From NCBI RefSeq assembly GCF_018389385.1, contig NZ_CP062698.1, positions 1,305,501-1,369,500 on the forward strand: a DNA stretch of 64,000 nucleotides, in the 5' to 3' direction. The notes under the pieces were generated by a model that was not told the origin of the DNA, searched no databases, and was given only the letters and a program-made list of their open reading frames with translations. Below are positions 8,170 through 15,933 of this stretch, in pieces. This stretch comes from Anthocerotibacter panamensis C109. GTDB lineage: Bacteria; Cyanobacteriota; Cyanobacteriia; Gloeobacterales; Anthocerotibacteraceae. Both the position numbers and the translations under genes were made by a program. The stretch's first letter is position 1; every line of letters begins with the position of its first letter.

Positions 8170-9030
8170 TTAGCTCGCCAGCTTTCCGACTAGTTCATTA
8201 AAACTCTTGCGGTTTGCAAAAACTTTGTTTGGGGGGAGTTGGTCAGGGTTGTGGAAGTAGGCTTGAACTAGCGGGTTGGTGTGTGCCTGATGGTACCAAT
8301 CCAGCCAGGGGGTCTGGTCTATCGGGTCTTGGAGGAGACCGAAGCGGATTTCTAGAAGCCGGAAGGTATGACCGACAGCACAGGAGTTGGCGGTGAGGGT
8401 TTCCTCGGTGTAGCGTCGCTCGATGGCATCGGATAGTTCATGGACAAAGGCTGCTGGACAAAAGGCCAGAATATTGCCCCCGGTGGAGTAAATGACCAAT
8501 TCTGGGATGAGGGCATCGGAGAGCTTGGGTGCGCCCTCTCGTCCCGGAAAATGTTGATCTAACCATACGCGCACTTGGTCGCAATCGTCCTGGGATAAAA
8601 CGTTTTTGGTTTCGCCAAAGAAGGCGGGCAGGTCTGTCAGGTTGATGCGGTCTAAGAGCGCCGAGGCTCCCCGGATGTCCTGAAGTTTGGCTGATTCAAA
8701 GACATAGCCTTTAATCTTGGTGGCTCCGCCGTAGACCAGACCAATTGGGGTATTTTGCTCCCACAAGGCGGGGTATTGGGTCTTGAGGTCCGCGAGTTGG
8801 GCTGGGAATTGGTCAATGGTCTGGAGTTGCTGGACTTGCTCGACCAGGGCGCGGGTCTCGGGAGGAATTTCTTGACTGTTTTTTAGAGCCTGCTGCATTT
8901 TCAGCAGTAGCTCCCGTGGGATGTGCGGTTGACGCTGGTCTCCCCATGCCAGACACCATGAGAGGGCGATTTGGACGCTTTGTTGAGGACTTACTGAGGA
9001 CGAGGACGTAGAGGGGGGTTCACGGATCAT
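8170..9030 (-). CDS. cas10: Cas10 N-terminal portion (Palm1 half), ends at premature TAA
   Basis: 286 residues of the N-terminal half of Cas10. Typical segments are PIGLVYGGATKIKGYVFES and LQDIRGASALLDRINLTDLP (about residues 105-145), the hallmark of Cas10/Cmr2-type Palm1 domains, and ELVIYSTGGNILAFCPA (about 194-210), where a degenerate site replaces GGDD. No HD-nuclease motif is visible, as is usual in III-D. The ATG at 9030 is chosen because it gives a normal Cas10 N-terminus; the frame stays open to 9177 but the extra 49 residues look unlike protein. The ORF ends ...ELVGKLAS-stop, and the same frame resumes at once with FNQRRSGNQLPGVDRP, so the TAA is probably a single-base nonsense change (for instance CAA to TAA). 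Confidence 0.85.
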   Translation of the reverse strand: MIREPPSTSSSSVSPQQSVQIALSWCLAWGDQRQPHIPRELLLKMQQALKNSQEIPPETRALVEQVQQLQTIDQFPAQLADLKTQYPALWEQNTPIGLVYGGATKIKGYVFESAKLQDIRGASALLDRINLTDLPAFFGETKNVLSQDDCDQVRVWLDQHFPGREGAPKLSDALIPELVIYSTGGNILAFCPAAFVHELSDAIERRYTEETLTANSCAVGHTFRLLEIRFGLLQDPIDQTPWLDWYHQAHTNPLVQAYFHNPDQLPPNKVFANRKSFNELVGKLAS

Positions 9031-9272
9031 AGCGAGAGACCTAGGGTGTTGCGTAGATTGACAGGAAGAAAGGCAGCCTGGAAGAAGTACTTGGTGGATT
9101 TTTGGTGTATAGCGACTGTCTTGGAAGGACGATACCATTAACGATCCCCGATGCAAGGAACTTCGCACATTCTTCATAAAGTTTGGGGTGGGTAGGAGGA
9201 CGGGGGTTCATCGTTTGCGGGGTCGTGTCCTCAACAGTATGCATCCCGATGTGAAGGGAGCCTTCCGGGGTT

Positions 9273-9401
9273 TCACGCTAGGGTCTGGATTTTTCCTTGG
9301 GCTCGTAGATAGTTATCTGTTGGGGCATAGACGGCTCCAACAACACCTGCGGCGGTGAACAAAACGACGCCAATCACGGCTCCTAGACCAAGCCTAACCA
9401 T
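9273..9401 (-). CDS. 42-aa single-pass membrane protein of unknown function
   Basis: A short gene read toward the cas operon. The ATG at 9401 is preceded by AAGGGGGA at good spacing, which is why this start is preferred over a frame that opens at 9458. The product begins MVRLGLGAVIGVVLFTAAGV, a glycine/alanine/valine-rich transmembrane helix (about residues 3-25), followed by a short polar tail (APTDNYLRAQGKIQTLA). The size recalls small photosystem or cytochrome subunits, but none of those families matched by eye. It ends about 240 bp upstream of the Cas10 start. I do not recognise it. Confidence 0.5.
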   Translation of the reverse strand: MVRLGLGAVIGVVLFTAAGVVGAVYAPTDNYLRAQGKIQTLA

Positions 9402-9782
9402 CAGTAAGTCCCCCTTCCAGGCTCCCGATATTTCCGTCCCCTCACGGGGAAGTGGCATTCAGGTGACACCGGAGTCAAGATGCTTGCTGCATCAGCTTTC
9501 TAGCTGAGTGTATAGATGGTTATTTTTTAGCTAAAACTATTTTTTCTAAGCATTCTGATTCTATTAATCGAAGTGTCTCTTCACCCAGGGTGAGGACCCC
9601 CCGTAGCGCCACCTTAGCCGTAAGCGCCCTTGAAATTCTTCTACAGACACACTGCCTTTAGTGGCTGTTCCTCCGGTCTCATGCGGCATTGAGCCCTACT
9701 CATTTCATACTCAAAATGGCCCTAAATGACCCAAAATCTCACCCGCAAGAGGGATGACAACCCCTTCTCCCAGAACCTCTCT
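9402..9782. other. Intergenic region without a recognisable gene
   Basis: This stretch separates the 42-aa membrane-protein gene from the tRNA-Val terminator. The part at about 9505-9575 is AT-rich and includes TATACA-like text on the minus strand and a small hairpin (CAGCTAGAAAGCTG on the minus strand), so it probably holds the promoter for the small gene. The remainder (9580-9780) shows no reading frame with a ribosome-binding site and no CRISPR-like repeats. Confidence 0.4.
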
Positions 9783-9814
9783 AAAAGTAAAAACCCGCTT
9801 CCAGAGCAGGTTTG
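9783..9814 (-). terminator. Rho-independent terminator after tRNA-Val
   Basis: Read on the minus strand, a GC-rich hairpin with arms of about 8 bp (AACCTGCT and AAGCGGGTT with a CTGG loop) is followed by TTTTTACTTTTAG. It begins 7 nt after the 3' end of the tRNA-Val gene and fits a standard intrinsic terminator for it. Confidence 0.75.
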
Positions 9815-9820
9815 GTGAAT

Positions 9821-9892
9821 TGGGCGATATTGGAATTGAACCAATGACTCCCACCGTGTCAAGGTGGTACTCTACCTCTGAGTTAATCGCCC
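9821..9892 (-). tRNA. tRNA-Val (anticodon GAC)
   Basis: A complete 72-nt cloverleaf can be folded by hand. The 7-bp acceptor stem GGGCGAT/ATCGCCC is perfect, the D arm carries AGAGGTA, the anticodon stem is CCACC/GGTGG with loop TTGACAC (anticodon GAC, valine), and the T arm is ATTGG-TTCAATT-CCAAT. The discriminator base is A; CCA is not encoded. An intrinsic terminator follows directly. It lies between the CRISPR-associated region and conserved housekeeping genes, but no duplicated tRNA end marking an integrated element was found. Confidence 0.96.
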
Positions 9893-10039
9893 ATGATGCA
9901 ATCACACGGGATCTTAGTGTGCCACAGAATAGCGTTAGCGTCCACCCCTCTCCCCTTATTGGGTGCAGGAAGCGGAGCGTCTTGCTTCAAGAGATTTTGA
10001 ACACTACGCGATGAGTGTCTTGTTAGCACTATTGCAGCA

Positions 10040-10666
10040 TCAGTGGCTGAAAACGTCTTCGTAGCCGAGTAAGTCAAGCTGGACCAGGGTCTCCAGATGC
10101 GCGAAACAATGCTCAGCGAGGTCCAAACGCTCTTCGCGGGCTAGCATGTCCTTAAGTTTTTCGTAGACCGGGATGAGGTAGCGCACATCGTTAGCAGCGT
10201 AGCGGAGTTGTCCTTCGGAGAGTTTGAACGCTGCGCCCCAATCAGAACTTTGGGCCGACTTGTCCAATTCCTGACCCGTCAATTCTGCCACCACATCTTT
10301 GAGCCCGTGGCGGGGGGTGTAGGTGCGGGCGAGCTTGCTGGCGATCTTAGTGCAGAAAACCGGCTGGACGACTATGCCTAGGTGATAGCGCAACATCGCT
10401 AGATCAAAACGAGCAAAGTGGAAAATTTTGAGCACATCCGGGCTGGTCAAGAGTTCTTGCAGGTGCGGCGCACAGCTTAGCCCCCGCCCGATGCGCACCA
10501 GTGATACCTGTTCTAGCCCGTTCCCTACTTGCACCAGACACAGACGGTCCCGACGGGGCAGGAGGCCCATAGTCTCGGTATCGACTGCGAGGACTCTAGC
10601 TTGTAGGTACTCCGCCAAAGCGGCAGCAGGCAAGTCATCGTCAAAAATCTGAAAGTCGGTTAGCAT
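10040..10666 (-). CDS. rnd: RNase D-like 3'-5' exonuclease (DEDDy family)
   Basis: A 208-residue protein consisting of little more than the DEDD exonuclease domain of RNase D, without the HRDC domains of the E. coli enzyme; this short form is common in cyanobacteria. The catalytic residues are visible: VLAVDTETMGL (Asp/Glu of Exo I, about residues 29-39), HFARFDLAML (Exo II Asp, about 92-101), and LRYAANDVRYLIPVYEKL (Exo III, Tyr and Asp, about 164-181). It should trim 3' ends of stable RNAs in the cytoplasm. It is transcribed away from the reductase at 10871. The start is the only ATG giving the conserved N-terminus. Confidence 0.9.
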   Translation of the reverse strand: MLTDFQIFDDDLPAAALAEYLQARVLAVDTETMGLLPRRDRLCLVQVGNGLEQVSLVRIGRGLSCAPHLQELLTSPDVLKIFHFARFDLAMLRYHLGIVVQPVFCTKIASKLARTYTPRHGLKDVVAELTGQELDKSAQSSDWGAAFKLSEGQLRYAANDVRYLIPVYEKLKDMLAREERLDLAEHCFAHLETLVQLDLLGYEDVFSH

Positions 10667-10870
10667 CTCCTACCTATACCACACCCACTGTCTGCACTTA
10701 TGCTCCCCATATCTTGGTACGATACCTTGGCACGAATGGTACCCGCTACAGGCCGCCTTCCCCCGCTACAGCGTCGTTACAAGCTCGGGGCTCCCAGCGC
10801 GGCATCCAGCTTCAGGTTAGTATTAAAAAAATCGTCGCCGCACCCTTTAGATTCACCAGGAGATGGCGTC

Positions 10871-11920
10871 ATGGCACCGTCTATCGACAGCCCAACAGCA
10901 AGATCTCAGTCCAGAAGATCGCACAACTCGAATCCCGGAACTCCCAGTAAAAAAGCACTCCCTCCCAAGCTTGTCATCTGGCTTGGGAAGACCGTTTGGA
11001 CCACTCTCTGGCATTTGATGATGGCGAAACTAGCCCCCCGCAGTGCCTCGGGAGCCTACCTCCGCCCGCCTAGCCGGTTTCGTCACGCCATGGGTACACA
11101 CCCCTATCCTCCGGTGGCGGGGCGCTACAAACTCTTGGTCGGTTTGGGCTGTCCTTGGGCACACCGGACGCTCGTCGTCCGGGCACTCAAAGGGCTTGAA
11201 GAAGCCATCTACGTCTGTGTCCTGTCTCCTTCTCCTACAGAAGGCGGGTGGGTCTTCGACCAAGAGGAGGAGGGCTGCCGTACCCTAGCGCAACTGTATG
11301 CACGGGCGGAACCGGGCTATAGTGGGCGCTGTACGGTGCCTGTGCTGTGGGATACCGAGACCAAGTCCATCGTCAATAACGAGAGCGCAGACCTCATTGT
11401 GATGCTCAACGCTCAGTTCAATGGATTCGCGCAACATCCAGATTTAGACTTGTATCCCCCAGAACTACAAGAGGAGATAGACCACTGGAATGAAAAGGTC
11501 TATCACGCAGTGAATAATGGCGTTTATCGCTGTGGTTTTGCGCAGACTCAAGCTGCCTACGATACTGCCTGCACTGAATTATTCACGACGCTAGACGAAC
11601 TAGACGCTGTGCTACAGACCCGCCGCTACTTGTGCGGGGACCGGGTGACCCTGGCGGATGTGCGCCTGTTCACGACTTTGTTCCGCTTTGACGTGGTTTA
11701 CTACGGCCTGTTTAAGTGCAATCGCCGCCGGATTTGTGATTACCCCAATCTAGGAGCCTATCTGCGGGACCTGTACCAGTTGCCTGGGGTCGCTGGCACC
11801 TGCGACTTAGAGAGCATCAAGCAGGATTACTACGGGAACCTCTTCCCGCTCAATCCGGGTGGCATTATCCCCGCCGGTCCCGACATGGCGAGCCTGTTGG
11901 AGCCCCATGGGCGCACCTGA
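10871..11920 (+). CDS. Glutathione S-transferase family protein, glutathionyl-hydroquinone reductase type
   Basis: A 349-residue protein with the N-terminal thioredoxin-like fold and C-terminal helical GST domain of the Xi class (YqjG/ECM4). The catalytic motif GCPWAHRTLVVRAL (about residues 93-106) is the CPWA signature of glutathionyl-hydroquinone reductases, which remove glutathione from quinone conjugates. SIVNNESADLIVMLN (thiol-binding loop), YRCGFAQTQAAYD and LCGDRVTLADVRLFTTL also match the family. The start at 10871 is chosen because AGGAG lies 10 nt upstream; the longer frame from 10700 adds a low-complexity stretch. A basic N-terminal extension of about 60 residues precedes the fold. 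Confidence 0.88.
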   Translation: MAPSIDSPTARSQSRRSHNSNPGTPSKKALPPKLVIWLGKTVWTTLWHLMMAKLAPRSASGAYLRPPSRFRHAMGTHPYPPVAGRYKLLVGLGCPWAHRTLVVRALKGLEEAIYVCVLSPSPTEGGWVFDQEEEGCRTLAQLYARAEPGYSGRCTVPVLWDTETKSIVNNESADLIVMLNAQFNGFAQHPDLDLYPPELQEEIDHWNEKVYHAVNNGVYRCGFAQTQAAYDTACTELFTTLDELDAVLQTRRYLCGDRVTLADVRLFTTLFRFDVVYYGLFKCNRRRICDYPNLGAYLRDLYQLPGVAGTCDLESIKQDYYGNLFPLNPGGIIPAGPDMASLLEPHGRT

Positions 11921-11928
11921 CACCCAGC

Positions 11929-13194
11929 TCACAAAACCGCATCCAGATGCTCTAGCAGACGATACACCTCAGCTAGCGTATTGTAGTGGACCATCGAGAC
12001 CCGAATGACCCCGTTTTGAGCCACCAACCCCAAAGCCTCGATCAGACGACGCGCATAGAAATCCCCATAGCGAATCCCGATCTGAAACTGATCGATATAA
12101 CCCGGCACCCTAGCCGAATCCCTCTGCTCGACCACGAAGCTGATCGTAGGCAGACGTCGTGCACCGTCGGCCTGAGGATAGCCGAGCACCCGTACCTTGG
12201 GCTTGTGGCTGAGGTAGTCAAGGAGCGCATGGGCGAGCAGTTCTTCGTGGCGCGCCATAGCGTCGTAGGCTCTGACAACGCCATGATGGGGCGTCAAGGG
12301 CGCACCGGAATCCAGGATACTGGCTAACTCTGTGAAATATTCCAGAATGCCCGCCAGTCCATAGGTGAGTTCAAAATTGATATTCCCCGGCTGTAGCTTA
12401 TAGGGGACTGTCTGTTCCCCGATGAAAAAATGATTGAGGTTGGCGAGGTGAAGCAGATGGTCACGCTTGCCGTAGAGTAGCGCCTGATGCGGGCCATAGA
12501 CCTTGTAGAAGCTGAAGACATAGTAGTCTACATCCCACGCTTGGACATCGATAGCGCGGTGCGGGGCATAGGCGACTCCGTCCACACAGACTTGAGCCCC
12601 CCGCTCATGGACAAAGCGGGTAATAGCCGCAACCGGGTTGATCGTCCCTAAGACATTCGAGGCATGGGTGAAGCAGACCAACCGGGTCCGCGCAGTCATC
12701 AGACTGTCGAGGTCCTCCAGCCGGAGTTCCAAAGTCTCTGGGTCTACCTCCCAGAATTTCACTGTGACCCCATGCTCCCTCAAGCGGACCCAAGCCCCGA
12801 TGTTGGCTTCATGGTCGCAGTTGGTGACAATAATTTCACTGTGGGGAGGGAGCGTCGGTCCCATCGCCAGCGCAAGGTTCCCGAGCAATTGCGTTGTCGA
12901 GGAACCCAGCACCACTTCCTCAGGATGCGCAGCATGGATAAACGCAGCCATGGCCTGCCGCGCCGCTTCCAGCCGTTGGGTCGCCAGTGCAGACACTGCA
13001 TAGGAGGCCCCCACTTGGACATTGGAGGTGAGCAAAAATTCGCGGATGCGCTCCACGACCCTGCCCAGGATTTGTGACCCACCCGCGTTGTCAAAAAAAG
13101 TCCACGGTCCAGCCAAGGCGGGAAACTGTTGGCGGACAAACTCGAGATCAAGTACCGGGGTCGCTGCGGGGATATTACGCATCAAAGGCTCCAT
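11929..13194 (-). CDS. PLP-dependent class V aminotransferase, cysteine-desulfurase-like (TIGR01976-type)
   Basis: A fold-type I PLP enzyme of about 421 residues. The PLP lysine lies in VFSFYKVYGPHQALLYG, the cofactor-binding Asp in QVCVDGVAYAPH, and the N-terminal FFDNAGGSQ and VVLGSSTTQLLGNLAL segments match the cysteine desulfurase-like subfamily rather than the housekeeping IscS/SufS. No SufS active-site Cys loop was identified, so the substrate is uncertain. The start at 13194 is used because the longer frame (to 13344) runs into the divergent dapB promoter; an ATG at 13182 is an alternative. It faces dapB across about 140 bp and converges with the GST gene (8 bp between stops). Confidence 0.85.
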   Translation of the reverse strand: MEPLMRNIPAATPVLDLEFVRQQFPALAGPWTFFDNAGGSQILGRVVERIREFLLTSNVQVGASYAVSALATQRLEAARQAMAAFIHAAHPEEVVLGSSTTQLLGNLALAMGPTLPPHSEIIVTNCDHEANIGAWVRLREHGVTVKFWEVDPETLELRLEDLDSLMTARTRLVCFTHASNVLGTINPVAAITRFVHERGAQVCVDGVAYAPHRAIDVQAWDVDYYVFSFYKVYGPHQALLYGKRDHLLHLANLNHFFIGEQTVPYKLQPGNINFELTYGLAGILEYFTELASILDSGAPLTPHHGVVRAYDAMARHEELLAHALLDYLSHKPKVRVLGYPQADGARRLPTISFVVEQRDSARVPGYIDQFQIGIRYGDFYARRLIEALGLVAQNGVIRVSMVHYNTLAEVYRLLEHLDAVL

Positions 13195-13331
13195 CGAGGC
13201 AAAACTTCCGGGGTCCAAGATAGCGCACACGGACCAGAAAATCCCTATAGCTAGATTTCCTGGAGCAATTGACTCCCCTGAAACGCGCCCCCAGCCCGCT
13301 ACACTGAGATAAGACGGTCCAGAGAGGCAGT

Positions 13332-14147
13332 ATGGTGAAACCAATTCCCGTAGTCGTCGTGGGTGCAGCAGGGAAAATGGGCCGCACCGTGGTCAAGGGC
13401 GTCCACGAAGCCCCGGATATGACCCTTTTCGGTGCCGTGGACCACACGCATATCGATGAGGACGCCGGAGAACTGGCTGGAATGGGCAATATCGACGTAC
13501 CCATCACCGCAGACCTCAAAACTACGCTCATGATGTGCTCCCAAGAGCGCGAACTCGGCGTGGTCGTGGACTTCACCCATCCATCTACGGTCTACGACAA
13601 CATCCGTGAGAGCATTGCCTTTGGCCTGCGTCCGGTCGTGGGCACCACCGGCTTGACCTTAGAGCAGATTGAAGCTCTGAGCATTTTTGCTGACAAGGCG
13701 AGTACCGGCTGTATCATCGCCCCCAACTTCGCCTTGGGCATGGTCCTCCTCCAGCAAGCCGCAGCACGCATCGCCCAGTACTTTGAGCATGTGGAGATCC
13801 TCGAACTCCACCACAACGAAAAAGCCGATGCCCCGAGCGGAACAGCACTCAAGACAGCCCAGATGATGGCAGGTCTCGGCAAAACCTTTAATATCCCCCT
13901 CGTCGCAGAAAAAGAACTCCTCCCCGCCGCCCGTGGCAGCGAGGCTGAGGACGGCATCCGCATCCACTCGATTCGTCTGCCGGGGCTCATCGCCCACCAG
14001 GAAGTTATTTTTGGTGGACCAGGACAGACCCTGACGCTGCGCCACGACACCAGCCACCGCGATGCCTATCTGCCGGGGATTTTGCTGGCTATCCGCAAGG
14101 TTCGCCTGTTAAAAAATCTGGTCTACGGGCTGGAAAAAGTCCTGTAA
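13332..14147 (+). CDS. dapB: 4-hydroxy-tetrahydrodipicolinate reductase
   Basis: A 271-residue enzyme of the lysine/diaminopimelate pathway that reduces the DapA product with NAD(P)H. The Rossmann motif [17 protein letters not shown] is at the N-terminus, the VVGTTGL loop is near residue 102, and the family signature [18 protein letters not shown] (about residues 156-173) includes the catalytic His-His and Lys. The length is standard for bacterial DapB. An AGAGAGGCAG stretch precedes the ATG. It is apparently a single-gene unit, divergent from the class V aminotransferase gene. Confidence 0.97.
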   Translation: MVKPIPVVVVGAAGKMGRTVVKGVHEAPDMTLFGAVDHTHIDEDAGELAGMGNIDVPITADLKTTLMMCSQERELGVVVDFTHPSTVYDNIRESIAFGLRPVVGTTGLTLEQIEALSIFADKASTGCIIAPNFALGMVLLQQAAARIAQYFEHVEILELHHNEKADAPSGTALKTAQMMAGLGKTFNIPLVAEKELLPAARGSEAEDGIRIHSIRLPGLIAHQEVIFGGPGQTLTLRHDTSHRDAYLPGILLAIRKVRLLKNLVYGLEKVL

Positions 14148-14154
14148 CCGTCCA

Positions 14155-14463
14155 TCACAGATACACCTGAAACTCTTCCTCCAGGGTGGGAATACAGACC
14201 TCCTCGGCAGCCAGAGCCTCCAGCCCCCGGACCTGTGCTTCTAGCCCCTGGATGCGCTCCTGAAGCTGGGTGCGGATGGCCTCTGCACCTGCTCTCACAC
14301 AATCGCGGCACGCTTCACCGCAGACTATTCCCTGGTCGTTGTAGACCACTGCCAGCAAAGCTTGGTTTCCCTTGGCACGGATAGGCTGGGTCCGGTACCC
14401 GCAGAGGATGCAGTAGAGCGGTGCTTGGCCCACATAGACGCTTGCTTCCCAGACAATACGCAT
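14155..14463 (-). CDS. Small CxxC/CxxC protein with C-terminal coiled coil, unknown function
   Basis: About 102 residues. Two cysteine pairs, YCILCGYRTQ (about residues 18-27) and CGEACRDCVRAG (about 48-59), look like a zinc ribbon, and RTQLQERIQGLEAQVRGLEAL forms a short coiled coil before the acidic end. The ATG at 14463 has GGGAGAG just upstream; a second ATG at 14517 would add 18 residues and also has a purine run before it, so the start is uncertain. It converges with dapB (7 bp between stops). I do not recognise a named family. Confidence 0.55.
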   Translation of the reverse strand: MRIVWEASVYVGQAPLYCILCGYRTQPIRAKGNQALLAVVYNDQGIVCGEACRDCVRAGAEAIRTQLQERIQGLEAQVRGLEALAAEEVCIPTLEEEFQVYL

Positions 14464-14540
14464 GTCTCTCCCGGAGCTATTCTCCCTCCGAGAATACCCG
14501 ATGTACTCCGAAGGCATCTATCCCCCTGTTGACCCATCGC

Positions 14541-14567
14541 AGCACCTGACGGGCAAGAACAGGTGCT
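14541..14567. other. Hairpin (8-bp inverted repeat)
   Basis: AGCACCTG and CAGGTGCT form a perfect 8-bp stem separated by 11 nt, followed on the plus strand by an AT-rich stretch without a long T run. It lies upstream of both divergent genes at 14463 and 14660. It could be a weak terminator-like or regulatory structure; its function is not known. Confidence 0.4.
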
Positions 14568-14609
14568 CAATAAAATTTAACGGAAAAATTCGACCCTCGG
14601 GTAGCGGTA

Positions 14610-14630
14610 ATGCGTCTCAATGAGACGCAT
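14610..14630. promoter_or_regulatory. Perfect 10+1+10 palindrome, candidate operator
   Basis: The 21-nt sequence has arms ATGCGTCTCA and TGAGACGCAT around a single central A. It lies 29 nt upstream of the TPR protein start at 14660, in a good position for a dimeric repressor or activator site. It has no T tract after it. The regulator is unknown. Confidence 0.5.
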
Positions 14631-14659
14631 GCTTGTTTGATCCAGGCAAAGGTAGCTCT

Positions 14660-15160
14660 ATGACACAGAAGCGATATGCAGCAATCATCTTCTTGGGTGG
14701 AGTCCTGCTGTTATCCTCGGCGCTCTTATCCCCGGCAGATGCCCAATTGGTCAGCACTCCCATTGACAGCACGCTTCTAGTACAACAAGGAACAGATAGG
14801 TTTGATCGCAAAGACTATCAAGGTGCCATAGAAGCCTATACGCAAGCCCTGTCTTTGAATCCCAACAATGCCCTGGCTTACTACAACCGTGGCAGCGCAC
14901 GCGCCATCTCGCTTCAGGATTACACCGGAGCGATAGCGGACTATACCAGAGCCCTGCGCCTTAACCCGAGTATGGCCGAAGCCCACTACAACATGGCAAG
15001 CGCTCATCTAGCTTTGGGAGACCGCCAAGCCGCCTTACAGAACCTCAAAAGGGCTGCTGAAATTTTTCAGGCCCAAGGTAAGAGGGACCTCTCCCAACTC
15101 GCCCAAGAGAAAGCCCAAGAACTCCAGCCTGCCGATCAACCTCTGTCAAGACCCGGATGA
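14660..15160 (+). CDS. Secreted tetratricopeptide-repeat protein
   Basis: A protein of about 166 residues with a cleavable N-terminal signal (KRYAAIIFLGGVLLLSSALL then PADAQ) and three TPR units, of which FDRKDYQGAIEAYTQALSL and DYTGAIADYTRALRLNPSM are the clearest. The last part, LGDRQAALQNLKRAAEIFQA, is a third repeat typical of cyanobacterial TPR proteins. It probably acts as an adaptor in the periplasm or at the outer membrane; the partner is unknown. The ATG at 14660 is preceded by AAAGGTAG. A perfect palindrome lies just upstream. The gene overlaps the convergent PRC-barrel gene by 15 bp. Confidence 0.82.
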   Translation: MTQKRYAAIIFLGGVLLLSSALLSPADAQLVSTPIDSTLLVQQGTDRFDRKDYQGAIEAYTQALSLNPNNALAYYNRGSARAISLQDYTGAIADYTRALRLNPSMAEAHYNMASAHLALGDRQAALQNLKRAAEIFQAQGKRDLSQLAQEKAQELQPADQPLSRPG

Positions 15161-15811
15161 GACTTCGCTCTGCTCCTGGCTGGTGCTGGCGGGGAGTGCT
15201 TCTGGGACTACGGGTTCTACGGTCAGGGTTTCTTTTTTGGTGATGCGTTCGCGGAGGGTTGCAGCGGTCTCCTGGACCTTGGCCCGCCCGACCTCGACCC
15301 ATTGCTGTAGACCCTTGTCCACTTTGACAAGGCGCTCTTCTGACCCTGCTTTTACGATCGAACGTTCCTTGCCAATGACCAGAATTTCGGTGGCATCCAG
15401 ACTGGTGTGGCCTTCTAAAATTCCCGCGATGCCGCCACCAGAGAGCAGGCAATTCGTGATCTCGCCCGAGTGGCGGTCAAAATAAAAGTCATCCACCTGA
15501 CCCAGGCGTTTGCCGCCTTCGGTGACCATTTCGTGGTCCACAAAACGGGTGTAGACCTCTGGGGAAATATCGATGAGTGCCCCGACCGTAGAAATCAGGA
15601 TGGCATCGTCCCCCAAGACCTGAATCCGGTCACAAGGGACCCCCATGACACTCGTCCGTCCTTTCACCTGACACCCTAGTGCAGCCACTTGGCGGCTCTG
15701 CATGTCCACCCAGACTTCGTTGACCACGCCTGCTTTACTGGCATCGTCCAAAGTGATGATGCTCTTACCCAACAACGCTTTGCGCTGGCAAATCGGAGAC
15801 AATTCGCTCAT
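15146..15811 (-). CDS. PRC-barrel domain protein
   Basis: A soluble protein of about 221 residues with two PRC-barrel-like modules: GKSIITLDDASKAGVVNEVW (residues about 15-34) continuing to GCQVKGRTSVMGVP, and a second module around FVDHEMVTEGGKRLGQVDDFYF. An Arg/Lys-rich helical segment and a low-complexity Pro/Ser/Glu tail follow. In cyanobacteria such proteins are proposed to bind RNA or assist photosynthetic or ribosomal assemblies, but no specific role can be assigned. AGGAGG lies 8 nt before the ATG at 15811, which fixes the start. Confidence 0.8.
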   Translation of the reverse strand: MSELSPICQRKALLGKSIITLDDASKAGVVNEVWVDMQSRQVAALGCQVKGRTSVMGVPCDRIQVLGDDAILISTVGALIDISPEVYTRFVDHEMVTEGGKRLGQVDDFYFDRHSGEITNCLLSGGGIAGILEGHTSLDATEILVIGKERSIVKAGSEERLVKVDKGLQQWVEVGRAKVQETAATLRERITKKETLTVEPVVPEALPASTSQEQSEVSSGS

Positions 15812-15933
15812 ACCGTAAACCTCCTGCGCTCTCTCAAGTATAGTCGGACGACGCGAGAAAGACTTGTTGTCCACCTTGGGTATAGGTCTGGATTTAACAG
15901 AGTTTAACAGTCCCAATTCACGTAGAAAGTGAC

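Noticed and set aside
8170-8172. Recoding of the cas10 stop (selenocysteine or pyrrolysine)
   Set aside because: The codon is TAA, which neither system uses, and no SECIS- or PYLIS-like structure is suggested nearby.
1-9500. A CRISPR repeat-spacer array next to the III-D genes
   Set aside because: No direct repeats of 28-37 nt with regular spacing were found in the whole window; any array must lie outside it.
9821-9892. tRNA-Val as an attachment site for an integrated CRISPR island
   Set aside because: No duplicated tRNA 3' segment and no integrase gene were seen in the window.
13592-14057. Two 130-150-codon frames opposite dapB
   Set aside because: They are antisense shadows of a confidently identified gene in a GC-rich region.
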